Shown: one piece after another, positions 54,100 to 64,000 of the stretch
Numbering within the stretch: position 1 is the first letter of the stretch
Layout: every line of letters begins with the position of its first letter
Source: Pseudomonas tumuqii
Lineage (GTDB): Bacteria; Pseudomonadota; Gammaproteobacteria; Pseudomonadales; Pseudomonadaceae
Assembly: GCF_013184545.1 (NCBI RefSeq)
Contig: NZ_JAAOJA010000007.1
Coordinates: 206,734-270,733, forward strand
Direction of reading: 5' to 3'
DNA: 64,000 nucleotides
Made by a program: the position numbers and the translations under genes
Notes under the pieces: generated by a model
The model's database searches: none
Told to the model about the DNA's origin: nothing
The model's input: only the letters and a program-made list of their open reading frames with translations

Positions 54100-54879
54100 A
54101 TGGCACATCTGAGTGAAGAACCCATCATCGAGGCGCTGGGCATCCACAAGGCCTTCGGTGAACTGCAGATTCTAAAGGGCATTTCCCTGCAGGTGCGGCG
54201 CGGCGAAGTGGTGGTGTTGATCGGTGCCTCCGGTTCCGGCAAGACCACCTTCATCCGCTGCATCAATCTGCTCGAAGACATCCAGGCCGGGCGGATACGC
54301 GTCAATGGCCGGGCCATGGGCTATCGCGAGCGGTCAGATGGCAGACTGGTGCGCGATTCCGAGCGCAACATTGCCCGGCAGCGTCGTGACATCGGCATGG
54401 TGTTCCAGCGCTTCAACCTGTTCCCGCACATGACCGCGCTGGAGAACATCATCGAAGCCCCGATCCAGGTGCTCGGCCTCAGCCGTGCTGCCGCTCTGGA
54501 GGACGCTCGGCGCCTGCTCGGTCGCGTCGGCCTGGCCGACAAGGCCGATCACTATTCGTCGCAACTGTCCGGTGGCCAGCAGCAGCGTGTGGCCATAGCC
54601 CGTGCCCTGGCGATGAAGCCGCAGGCGATGCTGTTCGACGAGCCCACCAGCGCGCTTGACCCGGAAACCGTCGGCGAGGTGCTGCAGGTGATGAAGGAGC
54701 TGGCCGAGGAGGGCATGACCATGGTCGTGGTCACCCACGAAATGGGCTTTGCCCGCGAGGTGGCCGATCGGGTGGTGGTACTCGACCAGGGAGAACTGAT
54801 CGAACAGGGGACTCCCGAGCAAATCTTCAGCCAGCCACAACACCCGCGCACTCGCGCCTTTCTCAGTCGCGTGCTTTAG
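54100..54879 (+). CDS. amino-acid ABC transporter ATPase (GlnQ/HisP type)
   Basis: The 259-residue ATPase has Walker [10 protein letters not shown] near residue 43, Q-loop [18 protein letters not shown], signature [20 protein letters not shown] and Walker [14 protein letters not shown], then the H-loop His in [14 protein letters not shown]. These are the polar-amino-acid importer signatures. The gene follows the permease directly. Gamma-glutamyltransferase is encoded 165 bases downstream on the same strand. Confidence 0.93.
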   Translation: MAHLSEEPIIEALGIHKAFGELQILKGISLQVRRGEVVVLIGASGSGKTTFIRCINLLEDIQAGRIRVNGRAMGYRERSDGRLVRDSERNIARQRRDIGMVFQRFNLFPHMTALENIIEAPIQVLGLSRAAALEDARRLLGRVGLADKADHYSSQLSGGQQQRVAIARALAMKPQAMLFDEPTSALDPETVGEVLQVMKELAEEGMTMVVVTHEMGFAREVADRVVVLDQGELIEQGTPEQIFSQPQHPRTRAFLSRVL

Positions 54880-55043
54880 CCGAAAAAATCCCCTCCCAAA
54901 ATGTAACGACCTCCCTGCCGTTCCTGCGGCCGGCAGTCAGGCTCTGTCATGGGGATACCGCAGCATCAGAACAGGATTGCTTGAGGCCTCTATCTCGCCC
55001 CTGAAGCACCTGTTCCTTACAAGAATTGAACGGAGACTTGTTC

Positions 55044-56630
55044 ATGCGCAATCTGCAACTCCCTGGCCGCTCACCTGTCCGCGCGACTGAAGGCATGGTG
55101 GCCACATCCCATCCGCTTGCGACACAAGCCGCTATCGATATTCTCAAGCGCGGCGGCAATGCCATGGATGCAGCCATCGCCGCATCAGCAGTGCTTGCTG
55201 TGGTCGAGCCACAAGCCACAGGCATCGGTGGCGACTGCTTTGTCCTCTATTGCCCCAGTGGCAGTGAAAAAGTGTTGGCGTTCAACGGCTCGGGTCGTGC
55301 ACCGGCCGCGGCAACAGCGGAGTGGTATCGCGAGCGCGGGTTCACTGAGATTCCCGAGCGTGGACCGCATGCCGTCACTGTGCCCGGTGCGGTCGATGCC
55401 TGGTGCCGGTTGATCGAGGATCACGGACGCCTGCCCATGAGTGAACTGCTGTCTGCCGCAATCAGCTATGCAGAGCGTGGCTATGTCGTAGCCGACAGGG
55501 TCGCCAGGGACTGGGCGAATAATATGCCTTGGCTTTCCGAGTTTGCAGATGCTGCGCGGATATTGCTGCCCGACGGGCAGGCACCGCAGGCCGGCAGCAT
55601 TCATCGACAGCCAGAGCTCGGCCGTACATTGCAGCGTATTGCCCAGCATGGCCGTGCTGGTTTCTATCAGGGCGCGGTCGCCGAGGATATGGTGGCTCAA
55701 CTACGCCGGCTGGGGGGGGTGCATAGCCTCGAAGACTTCGCGACTTGCTGCGGTGAATACGTGGAGCCGATTCACTCCCATTACCGCGGCTATGACCTCT
55801 ACCAGGTTCCGCCGAACAATCAGGGGCTGACCGCGCTGTTGATGCTCAACATCCTCGCCGGCTTCGACTTGAGTCAACTCTCTGCCACTAGCGCAGCCCG
55901 TTTGCATCTGGAAGTTGAAGCTGCGCGCCTGGCTTACCGTGAGCGTGATCAGCGCATTGCCGATCCCGGGTTTGCTCAAGTGCCTGTAGCGGAGTTGCTC
56001 TCTGAGCACTACGCCGAACAGGCCCGTAAGCTAATCAACCCGCAGCGTGTAGCAAAGGCGCTACCCGAGCCGATCATGGAGCACTCCGACACCACCTATC
56101 TGTGCGTGGTCGACAATGAGCGTAACGCGGTGAGCTTTATCAACTCCATCTACAGCGAGTTCGGTAGTGGGGTCATGGCCCCAGCGAGCGGAGTGATGCT
56201 GCAAAATCGCGCTAACTGCTTCCGTCTTGATCCAGAACACCCCAACTGCATTGCGCCCCTCAAGCGGCCGATGCACACGATCATGCCAGCCATGCTGATG
56301 CAGAACGCTCGTCCAGTTGCGCCGTTTGGGGTGATGGGGGGCGATTACCAGCCGATGGGGCAGGTGCACGTCCTGACCGGCATCATCGATTTCGGTCTCG
56401 ATCCTCAAGAAGCACTCGATGCCGCTAGAGCCTTCTATTCCGATGGCAAATTGCATGTGGAAAACGGCATCCCCGCGTCGGTGCGAGAGGAGCTGAGCCG
56501 TTATGGCCACGAACTTGCCGATCAAACCGAGCCGTTAGGCGGAGGCCAGTTGATCTGGATCGACTGGGAAAAAGGCACGCTTACCGGTGGCTCTGACCCC
56601 CGCAAAGATGGCTGTGCATTGGGTTATTGA
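55044..56630 (+). CDS. gamma-glutamyltransferase family protein
   Basis: The 528-residue Ntn-hydrolase family member has the N-terminal core ATSHPLATQAAIDILKRGGN and the ATGIGGDCFVLYCPSGSE loop. The autoprocessing/catalytic threonine lies in EHSDTTYLCVVDNERNAVSF near residue 345, and the C-terminus has GGGQLIWIDWEKGTLTGGSD. No signal peptide is visible, unlike periplasmic Ggt, so it is likely cytoplasmic and acts on imported gamma-glutamyl compounds or related amides. ATG 55044 follows CGGAGAC. A TauE/SafE permease gene starts 11 bases later. Confidence 0.85.
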   Translation: MRNLQLPGRSPVRATEGMVATSHPLATQAAIDILKRGGNAMDAAIAASAVLAVVEPQATGIGGDCFVLYCPSGSEKVLAFNGSGRAPAAATAEWYRERGFTEIPERGPHAVTVPGAVDAWCRLIEDHGRLPMSELLSAAISYAERGYVVADRVARDWANNMPWLSEFADAARILLPDGQAPQAGSIHRQPELGRTLQRIAQHGRAGFYQGAVAEDMVAQLRRLGGVHSLEDFATCCGEYVEPIHSHYRGYDLYQVPPNNQGLTALLMLNILAGFDLSQLSATSAARLHLEVEAARLAYRERDQRIADPGFAQVPVAELLSEHYAEQARKLINPQRVAKALPEPIMEHSDTTYLCVVDNERNAVSFINSIYSEFGSGVMAPASGVMLQNRANCFRLDPEHPNCIAPLKRPMHTIMPAMLMQNARPVAPFGVMGGDYQPMGQVHVLTGIIDFGLDPQEALDAARAFYSDGKLHVENGIPASVREELSRYGHELADQTEPLGGGQLIWIDWEKGTLTGGSDPRKDGCALGY

Positions 56631-56641
56631 GGAGCGGCAGC

Positions 56642-57505
56642 ATGGATTTTCTAGTGCAGATGGGTTTGAGCGATTTTCTCGCGCAATACAGCTTGCCTTG
56701 GTTGTTGGGCTTGACGGTCGCGCTTCTGATTACCGGTATTGTTGCCGGTCTTCTCGCGGGTTTGCTAGGGGTTGGGGGCGGCATCGTCATCGTCCCGGTG
56801 CTCTATCACTTGTTCACCTTGCTCGGTGTCGACCCGGAGGTACGCATGCATGTCGCAGTGGGTACGTCCCTGGCGACCATCATCCCGACATCGATTATTT
56901 CAGCGCGAGCCCACCGCAAGCGCGGCAGCTTTGATAAGCACCTGCTGCGTCGCCTCATTCCTTCGGTGCTGGTGGGGGTGGTCATTGGCGCTGTGGCCAG
57001 TCACTGGCTTAGCGGCGAAGTACTGACCACGTTATTCGCCATGATCGCCTTGTTGGTAGCCGCAAACATGGGGCTTCGCAAAGAGGCTCTGCTATTGCGT
57101 GATGCGCTGCCTGGAGCATTTGGGACCTCGCTGATAGGCAGCGGTATAGGCGGTATCTCTACCCTTATGGGTATCGGTGGTGGGACGCTCAGTGTGCCGA
57201 TACTCAGCGCCTTTAAAACGCCAATGCACGTGGCGGTCGGTACAGGTGCGGCGTTAGGTATGGTCATCAGCTTGCCGGGTGCTATTGGCTTCCTGATCAA
57301 TGGTGTGGATGTTGTGAATCGTCCTCCCTTCACGGTTGGCTATATCAATCTCGCAGGTTTGGCACTCATCGTGCCTATGACCATGCTACTTGCGCCCTAT
57401 GGTGCCAGACTGGCCCACTCAGTTGATGCGCGCCGTTTGCGTCAGCTGTTTGCTTTGTTCTTGTTTCTGACAGCGCTGCGCATGCTGTATGGATTGTCAC
57501 ACTAA
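56642..57505 (+). CDS. TauE/SafE-family membrane permease
   Basis: The 287-residue protein has about eight membrane helices, beginning SLPWLLGLTVALLITGIVAG. It has the family repeats GLLGVGGGIVIVPVLYHLFT (residue ~42) and TLMGIGGGTLSVPILSAFKT (~180), each followed by MHVAVGTS/T-type loops. Members export sulfonates, sulfite, sulfoacetate or other small anions. GGAGCGGCAGC precedes ATG 56642. It is the last gene of the Ggt unit, so it may expel a product of that enzyme; the substrate is unknown. Confidence 0.86.
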   Translation: MDFLVQMGLSDFLAQYSLPWLLGLTVALLITGIVAGLLAGLLGVGGGIVIVPVLYHLFTLLGVDPEVRMHVAVGTSLATIIPTSIISARAHRKRGSFDKHLLRRLIPSVLVGVVIGAVASHWLSGEVLTTLFAMIALLVAANMGLRKEALLLRDALPGAFGTSLIGSGIGGISTLMGIGGGTLSVPILSAFKTPMHVAVGTGAALGMVISLPGAIGFLINGVDVVNRPPFTVGYINLAGLALIVPMTMLLAPYGARLAHSVDARRLRQLFALFLFLTALRMLYGLSH

Positions 57506-57534
57506 CCGACCGTTAATAAATTTGCCGAGGCAGC

Positions 57535-57569
57535 CTGAGTTAAGAGCTATCTCGCCTCGCTTAACTCAG
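57535..57569 (+). terminator. inverted repeat after the TauE/SafE gene
   Basis: The arms CTGAGTTAAG (57535-57544) and CTTAACTCAG (57560-57569) are perfect over 10 bases around a 15-base loop. There is no T-run. It directly abuts the right MITE-like element. Confidence 0.5.
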
Positions 57570-57574
57570 AGGTT

Positions 57575-57750
57575 GTGAAAATATCGAGCGCCGTAGCGAG
57601 ACCGCCTCCAGGGGTTCGCAGCAAGGCGCGCTACGCAAAAAGTAGGGGAGTTTAGTGAGCTAAATGACCCTGCTTTCACCTAGCGCAATGCCGCAGCGGG
57701 CGTTTGGAGGCGTTCGCAGAGGCGGTCGCAGTAGGCGAGAGTTTTTTCAC
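57575..57750 (-). mobile_element. MITE-like element, right copy (inverted)
   Basis: Read on the minus strand this 176-base unit starts GTGAAAAAACTCTCGCCTAC and ends GCTCGATATTTTCAC. It matches the left copy at 53147-53311 along its length with small gaps, including the central TTTAGCTCACTAAACTC. No protein is encoded. Together the two copies bracket the permease, ATPase, Ggt and TauE genes. Confidence 0.7.
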
Positions 57751-57763
57751 AAGCTCTCTGCTC

Positions 57764-58042
57764 TTAGTCGCGGTAAAACACCTGTACCAAGTGATAGCCG
57801 AACTGGCTCTTCACCGGACCATGCACCTCACGCAGGGGTTTCTTGAAGATGACCTGATCGATCGCCCGTACCATCTGCCCCGGGCGCACCTCGCCGAGAT
57901 CGCCGCCGCGCTTGCCGGACGGGCAGGTGGAATACTGGCGCGCGAGCAGATCGAAGGCCTCGCCGGCGGCGATGCGCTTCTTCAATGCGGCGGCTTCTGC
58001 TTCGGTTTTCACCAGAATATGGCGGGCCATTGCTTTTGCCAT
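57764..58042 (-). CDS. ppiC: PpiC-type parvulin peptidyl-prolyl isomerase
   Basis: The 92-residue single-domain parvulin starts at ATG 58042 (MAKAMARHILVKTEAEAAAL) behind GAGGAAC; longer in-frame starts upstream add a tail not seen in the family. Motifs: AAGEAFDLLARQYSTCPSGK, GGDLGEVRPGQMVRAID and GPVKSQFGYHLVQVFYRD. It is a cytoplasmic cis-trans isomerase of peptidyl-proline bonds, the size of E. coli PpiC. It is divergent from the pilU-like gene. Confidence 0.93.
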   Translation of the reverse strand: MAKAMARHILVKTEAEAAALKKRIAAGEAFDLLARQYSTCPSGKRGGDLGEVRPGQMVRAIDQVIFKKPLREVHGPVKSQFGYHLVQVFYRD

Positions 58043-58191
58043 GACGAGTTCCTCATTTCTACCGGGCGCGTATTGTGCCAGTGTTTGCTGCGCCATCAGA
58101 ATGACGTCACTTTTCAAGTTTGCCGATTCGCCAGGGACATGGGCGAATACTGGCCTGACGAATTAAATCCACTCGACGGAAGCGCTGCCCC

Positions 58192-59388
58192 ATGGATATC
58201 CACTCAATGCTGAAAATCCTGGCCAGCCAGGATGGTTCCGATCTGTACCTGTCCACCGGCGCGCCGCCGTGCGCCAAGTTCAATGGTGTGCTCAAGGCGC
58301 TCAGCCAGGAGCCCTTGAAGCCCGGTGAGGTGGCCGCCATCGCCGACGCGGTGATGGATGTCGCGCAGCGTGAAGAGTTCGAGCGCGAGCTGGAGATGAA
58401 CCTGGCGATTTCCCTGGCCGGCGTCGGACGCTTTCGCATCAACATCTTCAAGCAGCGTAACGAGGTGTCGATCGTCGCGCGCAACATCAAGCTGGACATC
58501 CCCAAGTTCGAAGACTTGAAGCTGCCTGAGGTGTTGCTCAGCACGGTGATGGAAAAACGCGGTCTGGTGCTGTTCGTCGGCGGCACCGGCTCGGGTAAAT
58601 CCACCTCCCTGGCGGCGCTGATCGACTACCGCAACCGCAATGCCGGCGGCCATATCATCACCATCGAAGACCCGGTGGAGTATGTCCATCGGCACAAGAA
58701 GTCGATCATCAACCAGCGTGAGGTGGGGGTCGATACGCGCAGCTTCCACGCCGCGCTGAAGAACACCCTGCGCCAGGCGCCGGACGTGATCCTGATCGGC
58801 GAGATCCGCGACCGCGAGACCATGGAGCATGCCCTGGCCTTCGCCGACACTGGCCACCTGGCAATTTCCACCCTGCACGCCAACAACGCCAACCAGGCGC
58901 TGGACCGTATCATCAACTTCTTCCCGGAAGATCGCCGTCCGCAATTGCTCAACGACCTGGGCAACAACCTCAAGGCTTTCGTCTCCCAGCGCCTGGTCAA
59001 GACCATCGATGGCAAGCGCCGCGCCGCGGTGGAGGTGCTGCTGGGTACACCGACCATCCGCGATCAGATCAAGCGCAACGACTTCTCCGAAATCAAGGAA
59101 ACCATGGAGAAGTCGAAGAACCTGGGCATGCAGACCTTCGACCAGGCGCTGATCGACCTGGTCAACCAAGGGGCCATCGACGAGGAAGAGGCGGTGAAGA
59201 ATGCCGACTCGGCGAACAACGTGCGCCTGAAACTCAAGCTCTATCGCGACAACCCGGCGGCTGCGGCACCGGTGGCTCCGCCGGCACCGGCAGCGACCGC
59301 CAAACCTGCTGACTGGGGGCTGGAGCTGACCCTGGAGGATATCGAGGAGCCCGAGTCGCCAGAAGATCTCGGGCGCTCCGGGATTTAG
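58192..59388 (+). CDS. pilU: PilT/PilU-family type IV pilus ATPase, PilU-like
   Basis: The 398-residue hexameric ATPase has the N-terminal PAS-like region GSDLYLSTGAPPCAKFNGVL, Walker A GGTGSGKST near residue 130, Asp box TIEDPVEYVHRHKKSII, Walker B ILIGEIRDRETMEHAL and His box STLHANNANQALDRII. SEIKETMEKSKNLGMQTFDQ near the C-terminus is the PilU-type version, followed by an Ala/Pro-rich tail. It assists PilT in pilus retraction. No pilT gene adjoins it here, so it may be a separate paralogue rather than the canonical pilU. Confidence 0.85.
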   Translation: MDIHSMLKILASQDGSDLYLSTGAPPCAKFNGVLKALSQEPLKPGEVAAIADAVMDVAQREEFERELEMNLAISLAGVGRFRINIFKQRNEVSIVARNIKLDIPKFEDLKLPEVLLSTVMEKRGLVLFVGGTGSGKSTSLAALIDYRNRNAGGHIITIEDPVEYVHRHKKSIINQREVGVDTRSFHAALKNTLRQAPDVILIGEIRDRETMEHALAFADTGHLAISTLHANNANQALDRIINFFPEDRRPQLLNDLGNNLKAFVSQRLVKTIDGKRRAAVEVLLGTPTIRDQIKRNDFSEIKETMEKSKNLGMQTFDQALIDLVNQGAIDEEEAVKNADSANNVRLKLKLYRDNPAAAAPVAPPAPAATAKPADWGLELTLEDIEEPESPEDLGRSGI

Positions 59389-59485
59389 CGGAGAGCTGCC
59401 GGGCGTTTGCCGATGCATTTCGCGAATAAATTCGCTCCTACCCCGCAGCTGCCCAAGATCGCGGTGGTGCATCCCTGTCTTTAGG

Positions 59486-60133
59486 CTAGGCGCGCTGGCC
59501 GGTTGGCTGATAGGTGCCCAGACCATGGGGCGCGGCGGCGAATGCCGGCAGGGCTTCGGCGGCGGCCGAGAGCCGCTGCAGGGCAGGGAAGGCCGCGGCT
59601 TCGAGCAGGTCCGGCAGCATCGCCTGGGTGAAGTACCAGGCCACCGCGGTGCTGATGCCGGCCTGATCGATGCTGGCGTGCTTCAGCGCCAGCGGCTCGC
59701 GGACCAGCTCGGTCTCCAGGGCGGTGTAGGCCGCCAGCAATTGACCGCTGACTCGCGACAGCCAGGGCTGGTGCTGTTTATCCGCCGGGCGCAGCTCGCG
59801 TTCGTAGACGATCTGCACGCTCTTCTCGCAGGCGGCTAGCGCCAGGCCGATGATACGCAGCGCCCGTTGACGCTCGCCGATGGCCGCGGGCATCAGGGAT
59901 TTATCGGGGCCGGCGAGGTGCTCTGCGTAATCGAGGATCAGGGTCGAGTCCATCAGCACGCTGCCGTCGTCGCAGATCAGCGAGGGCGCCTTGACCACGG
60001 GGTTGAGCTGGCGGAATTGCTCGAAGGTGCTGAACACCGAGATAGCGCGGTGCTCGAACGGCACCTCGAGCAGTTGCAGCGACACCGCGACCCGGCGCAC
60101 GTAGGGTGAGTCGAGCATTCCGATCAGTTGCAT
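59486..60133 (-). CDS. glutathione S-transferase family protein
   Basis: The 215-residue protein has the N-terminal thioredoxin-like domain MQLIGMLDSPYVRRVAVSLQ with the Ser near position 9 that activates glutathione in many bacterial GSTs. Next come PVVKAPSLICDDGSVLMDST (cis-Pro and glutathione-binding Asp-Ser) and an all-helical C-terminal domain. Substrate and role are not evident. It stands alone on the minus strand after the pilU-like gene. The 97 bases between them hold no gene. Confidence 0.88.
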   Translation of the reverse strand: MQLIGMLDSPYVRRVAVSLQLLEVPFEHRAISVFSTFEQFRQLNPVVKAPSLICDDGSVLMDSTLILDYAEHLAGPDKSLMPAAIGERQRALRIIGLALAACEKSVQIVYERELRPADKQHQPWLSRVSGQLLAAYTALETELVREPLALKHASIDQAGISTAVAWYFTQAMLPDLLEAAAFPALQRLSAAAEALPAFAAAPHGLGTYQPTGQRA

Positions 60134-60252
60134 GTGTTCTCCTTGGCTGGATGCCGGTCGACGTCCGACTGCGCCATGAGCCAGTCGGGCATCAGACGCT
60201 AGGCGAAGTTTGCCGTGCTGTCCATAGGGGCGCCGGATAGCGCTCTGGACCT

Positions 60253-60306
60253 GTAGGGTGCGCCATGCGCACCGATTGGCGAAACGGTGCGCACGGCGCA
60301 GCCTGC
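60253..60306. repeat. GTAGGGTGCGC inverted repeat
   Basis: Arms 60253-60273 and 60286-60306 pair imperfectly. It belongs to the family seen at 16994 and 41295. It lies directly after the acetoacetyl-CoA synthetase stop codon and may act as its terminator. Confidence 0.75.
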
Positions 60307-60307
60307 C

Positions 60308-62263
<1,956 letters not shown>

Positions 62264-62602
62264 GTCGATTCCTCATTCGGCTGTTGCCGTGATTCTTGAT
62301 GGGCCGGGCCATCGCGCCTGGCCGATGGCACGCTAGCCTACTGGGCGCCGGGCGCATTGACCTGCAGCGACCCTTATTGCTCGGCTGCCGACCTGGCGGC
62401 CGTTGTAGCGGCTTTGCACCGAAGGCAGGGCAACTGCTTCAAGCCTGGCTGTGGTGCTTTACAGCGCGTAACAAAAGCCTGACGGCGAGCGCCTCGCGGA
62501 ACATAGAAGCAGCGGGGGCGCCTAGCCCATGCCCGCGATGCGTTTTGCAGGCATGCCTATCGCGGTCATGGACCGCTCCTACGAAGCCCCTGAACCTCGC
62601 GG
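62264..62602. other. 339-base spacer with a degenerate REP element
   Basis: At 62522-62583 the pattern GCCCATGCCCGCGATGCGTT to GACCGCTCCTACGAAG resembles the REP hairpin at 40323 but with several mismatches. Nothing else is recognised. The promoter of the acetoacetyl-CoA synthetase gene may lie at the left side. Confidence 0.5.
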
Positions 62603-63505
62603 CTACGCACTGGCCAGTCTCGCCCGTGCCACCCGCGAGCCGTTGGGCTTGTCCAGCACCGCGCAGATGCGCTGGCCGGCGGTGATCAGTTTGTCCAGGT
62701 CGATACCGGTTTCGATACCCAGGCCATTGAGCAAATACAGCACATCCTCGCTGGCGACGTTGCCGGTGGCGCCTTTGGCATAGGGGCAGCCGCCTAACCC
62801 TGCGACCGAGCTGTCGAACACGTCGATGCCTTCCAGCAGGCTGGCGTAGATATTGGCCAGGGCCTGGCCGTAGGTGTCGTGGAAGTGCCCGGCCAACAGG
62901 TTGCGCGGCACATCGCGACCGACCACGTTGAACAGGTGGCGCACCTGGCCGGCGGTGCCGGTGCCGATGGTGTCGCCCAGCGACACCTCATAGCAGCCCA
63001 TGGCGAACAGCTCCTTGGCCACCCAGGCGACCTGTGCCGGCGCCACCTCACCTTCATAAGGACAGCCGAGCACGCAGGACACGTAGCCGCGTACGCGAAT
63101 GCCCTGCTGCTTGGCGGCTTCCATCACCGGCACGAAGCGCTGCAGGCTCTCGCGGATGGAACAGTTGATGTTCTTCTGCGAGAAGGACTCGGAGGCGGCG
63201 GCGAATACCGCCACTTCCTTGACTCCGGCGGCCAGCGCGTCTTCAAAACCCTTCAGGTTGGGGGCCAGGGCGGCGTAGGTGACGCCGGGCAGCTGCTGGA
63301 TCCGGGCGAAGACCTCGGCGCTGCCGGCCATCTGTGGCACCCACTTGGGCGAGACGAAGCTGCCGACCTCGATATAGCACAAGCCGGCGGCGGACAGGTC
63401 GTCGACCAGGCGCACCTTGTCGGCCACGCCGATCGGCTGTTGCTCATTCTGCAGGCCGTCGCGCGGGCCGACTTCGACCAGGCGCACGTGTTGGGGCAAA
63501 TTCAT
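62603..63505 (-). CDS. liuE: hydroxymethylglutaryl-CoA lyase
   Basis: The 300-residue TIM-barrel lyase splits HMG-CoA into acetyl-CoA and acetoacetate, the last step of leucine degradation. ATG 63505 (MNLPQHVRLVEVGPRDGLQN) is chosen over an upstream in-frame start because it gives the family length. Seen are VEVGPRDGLQNE (metal Asp and catalytic Arg), FHDTYGQALANIYASLLEGI (metal His) and the active Cys loop AGLGGCPYAKGATGNVASED. It follows the biotin-carboxylase subunit gene at a distance of about 100 bases, as in liuD-liuE. Confidence 0.95.
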   Translation of the reverse strand: MNLPQHVRLVEVGPRDGLQNEQQPIGVADKVRLVDDLSAAGLCYIEVGSFVSPKWVPQMAGSAEVFARIQQLPGVTYAALAPNLKGFEDALAAGVKEVAVFAAASESFSQKNINCSIRESLQRFVPVMEAAKQQGIRVRGYVSCVLGCPYEGEVAPAQVAWVAKELFAMGCYEVSLGDTIGTGTAGQVRHLFNVVGRDVPRNLLAGHFHDTYGQALANIYASLLEGIDVFDSSVAGLGGCPYAKGATGNVASEDVLYLLNGLGIETGIDLDKLITAGQRICAVLDKPNGSRVARARLASA

Positions 63506-63536
63506 TTGGCGTCTCCTCGGCATTTTGGGGAGCAAT

Positions 63537-63557
63537 GGTGCGCACAGCGCACCCTAC
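63537..63557. repeat. single GTAGGGTGCGC half-site
   Basis: GGTGCGCACAGCGCACCCTA is one arm of the palindrome family seen at 16994, 41295 and 60253. No partner arm is nearby. It lies in the liuD-liuE spacer. Confidence 0.65.
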
Positions 63558-63604
63558 GATTTAGTGCAGTGCGCAGAATGTCATGATCGCACCGATCATT
63601 GCGC

Positions 63605-64000
63605 TCAGGCCTCTTCCAGCTCGACCAGCACGGCGCCTTCGCCGACCATCTCGCCTTCGCGGCAATACAGCGCCTTGACCACACCGGCATGCGGGGCGCG
63701 GATGCTGTGCTCCATCTTCATCGCCTCCAGCACCACCAGGGCGGTGCCGGCCTCGACCTGCTGGCCGGCGTCGACCAGTACGCGGACGATGCTGCCGTTC
63801 ATCGGCGCGGTCAGGCCGCCGTGATGGCTGTGGCTGGCTTCGACGGCGGCGATCGGGTCGAGCTGGCTGACGGCGTGCAGGTCGCCCTGCCATTCCAGGT
63901 AGAGGGTATCGCCCTGGCGGATGGCGTGCAGGCGCTGTTGTAGTGCGTCTGGCTGAACCTCGGCGTCTAGCGGGCTGCTGCACAACAGCGTGTCGCCCTG
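63605..64000 (-). CDS. liuD: methylcrotonyl-CoA carboxylase biotin-containing alpha subunit, 3' part
   Basis: Only the C-terminal ~130 residues lie in the window; the gene continues beyond 64000. The biotin-carboxyl-carrier domain is clear: NGSIVRVLVDAGQQVEAGTA, the biotinylation site VLEAMKMEHSIRAPHAGVV and the final GEMVGEGAVLVELEEA. Upstream is the BT linker (LYLEWQGDLHAVSQLDPIAA). With HMG-CoA lyase and acetoacetyl-CoA synthetase downstream on the same strand, this is the leucine-pathway carboxylase rather than acetyl- or propionyl-CoA carboxylase. Confidence 0.88.
   Translation of the reverse strand, partial: QGDTLLCSSPLDAEVQPDALQQRLHAIRQGDTLYLEWQGDLHAVSQLDPIAAVEASHSHHGGLTAPMNGSIVRVLVDAGQQVEAGTALVVLEAMKMEHSIRAPHAGVVKALYCREGEMVGEGAVLVELEEA

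Overview
The window is high-GC DNA from a gammaproteobacterium of the Pseudomonas type. The evidence is the imuA-imuB-dnaE2 mutasome operon, an OprD-family porin, a DksA2-like protein with one zinc-ligand cysteine, a PilU-like ATPase, an HcnABC-like dehydrogenase, part of a liu (leucine catabolism) operon, and REP-type palindromes between genes. Most of the window is accessory amino-acid and amine metabolism. No rRNA, tRNA or CRISPR array was seen.

Layout. 1-5566: SOS mutagenesis operon imuA-imuB-dnaE2, preceded by a partial tandem copy of imuA. 5567-8220: a broken HicB antitoxin, dksA2-like and HU genes, two small unknown frames, the C-terminal remnant of a probable conjugative-element ATPase, and tatA-tatB whose tatC is cut after about 11 codons. 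8376-14056: cupin, double-GNAT acetyltransferase, OprD-like porin and a FAD amine oxidoreductase, all on the minus strand; the acetyltransferase and porin share a duplicated 134-bp upstream region. 14833-16832: an imine reductase/ammonia-lyase pair resembling EutC/EutB or BhcD/BhcB. 17602-23015: HAD protein, APH-type kinase and class-III PLP enzyme with translational overlaps, then an Lrp regulator and an aldehyde dehydrogenase; the kinase and PLP enzyme look like the hydroxylysine kinase and phospho-lyase pair.

23388-34894: a long co-directional set with a second HAD protein, an amine oxidase, a complete dipeptide-type ABC importer with a Tat-type binding protein, an HcnABC-like three-subunit dehydrogenase and an ArgE-like deacylase. 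It reads as a pathway for import, oxidation and deacylation of an opine-like or N-substituted amino compound. A chemoreceptor follows (35069-37108). 37510-45178: semialdehyde dehydrogenase, tartrate/D-malate dehydrogenase-like enzyme, a periplasmic binding protein, glyoxylate/hydroxypyruvate reductase, 4-aminobutyrate-type aminotransferase, a third HAD protein and a second Lrp regulator. This echoes the gene types of 17602-23015.

45277-46311: a transposase scrap and a chemoreceptor that has lost its sensor half. 46429-57505: TetR regulator divergent from a NylB-like serine hydrolase, an AlgE-like outer-membrane channel, an orphan polyamine-type binding protein, a GntR regulator, an amino-acid ABC importer, gamma-glutamyltransferase and a TauE/SafE permease. 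Two inverted copies of a 165-176 bp MITE-like element lie at 53147-53311 and 57575-57750; one splits the ABC operon, the other follows the permease. 57764-64000 is more housekeeping in character: parvulin PpiC, PilU-like ATPase, a glutathione transferase, acetoacetyl-CoA synthetase, HMG-CoA lyase and the 3' end of the methylcrotonyl-CoA carboxylase biotin subunit.

All family assignments come from reading the sequence and remembered family motifs. No database search was run.
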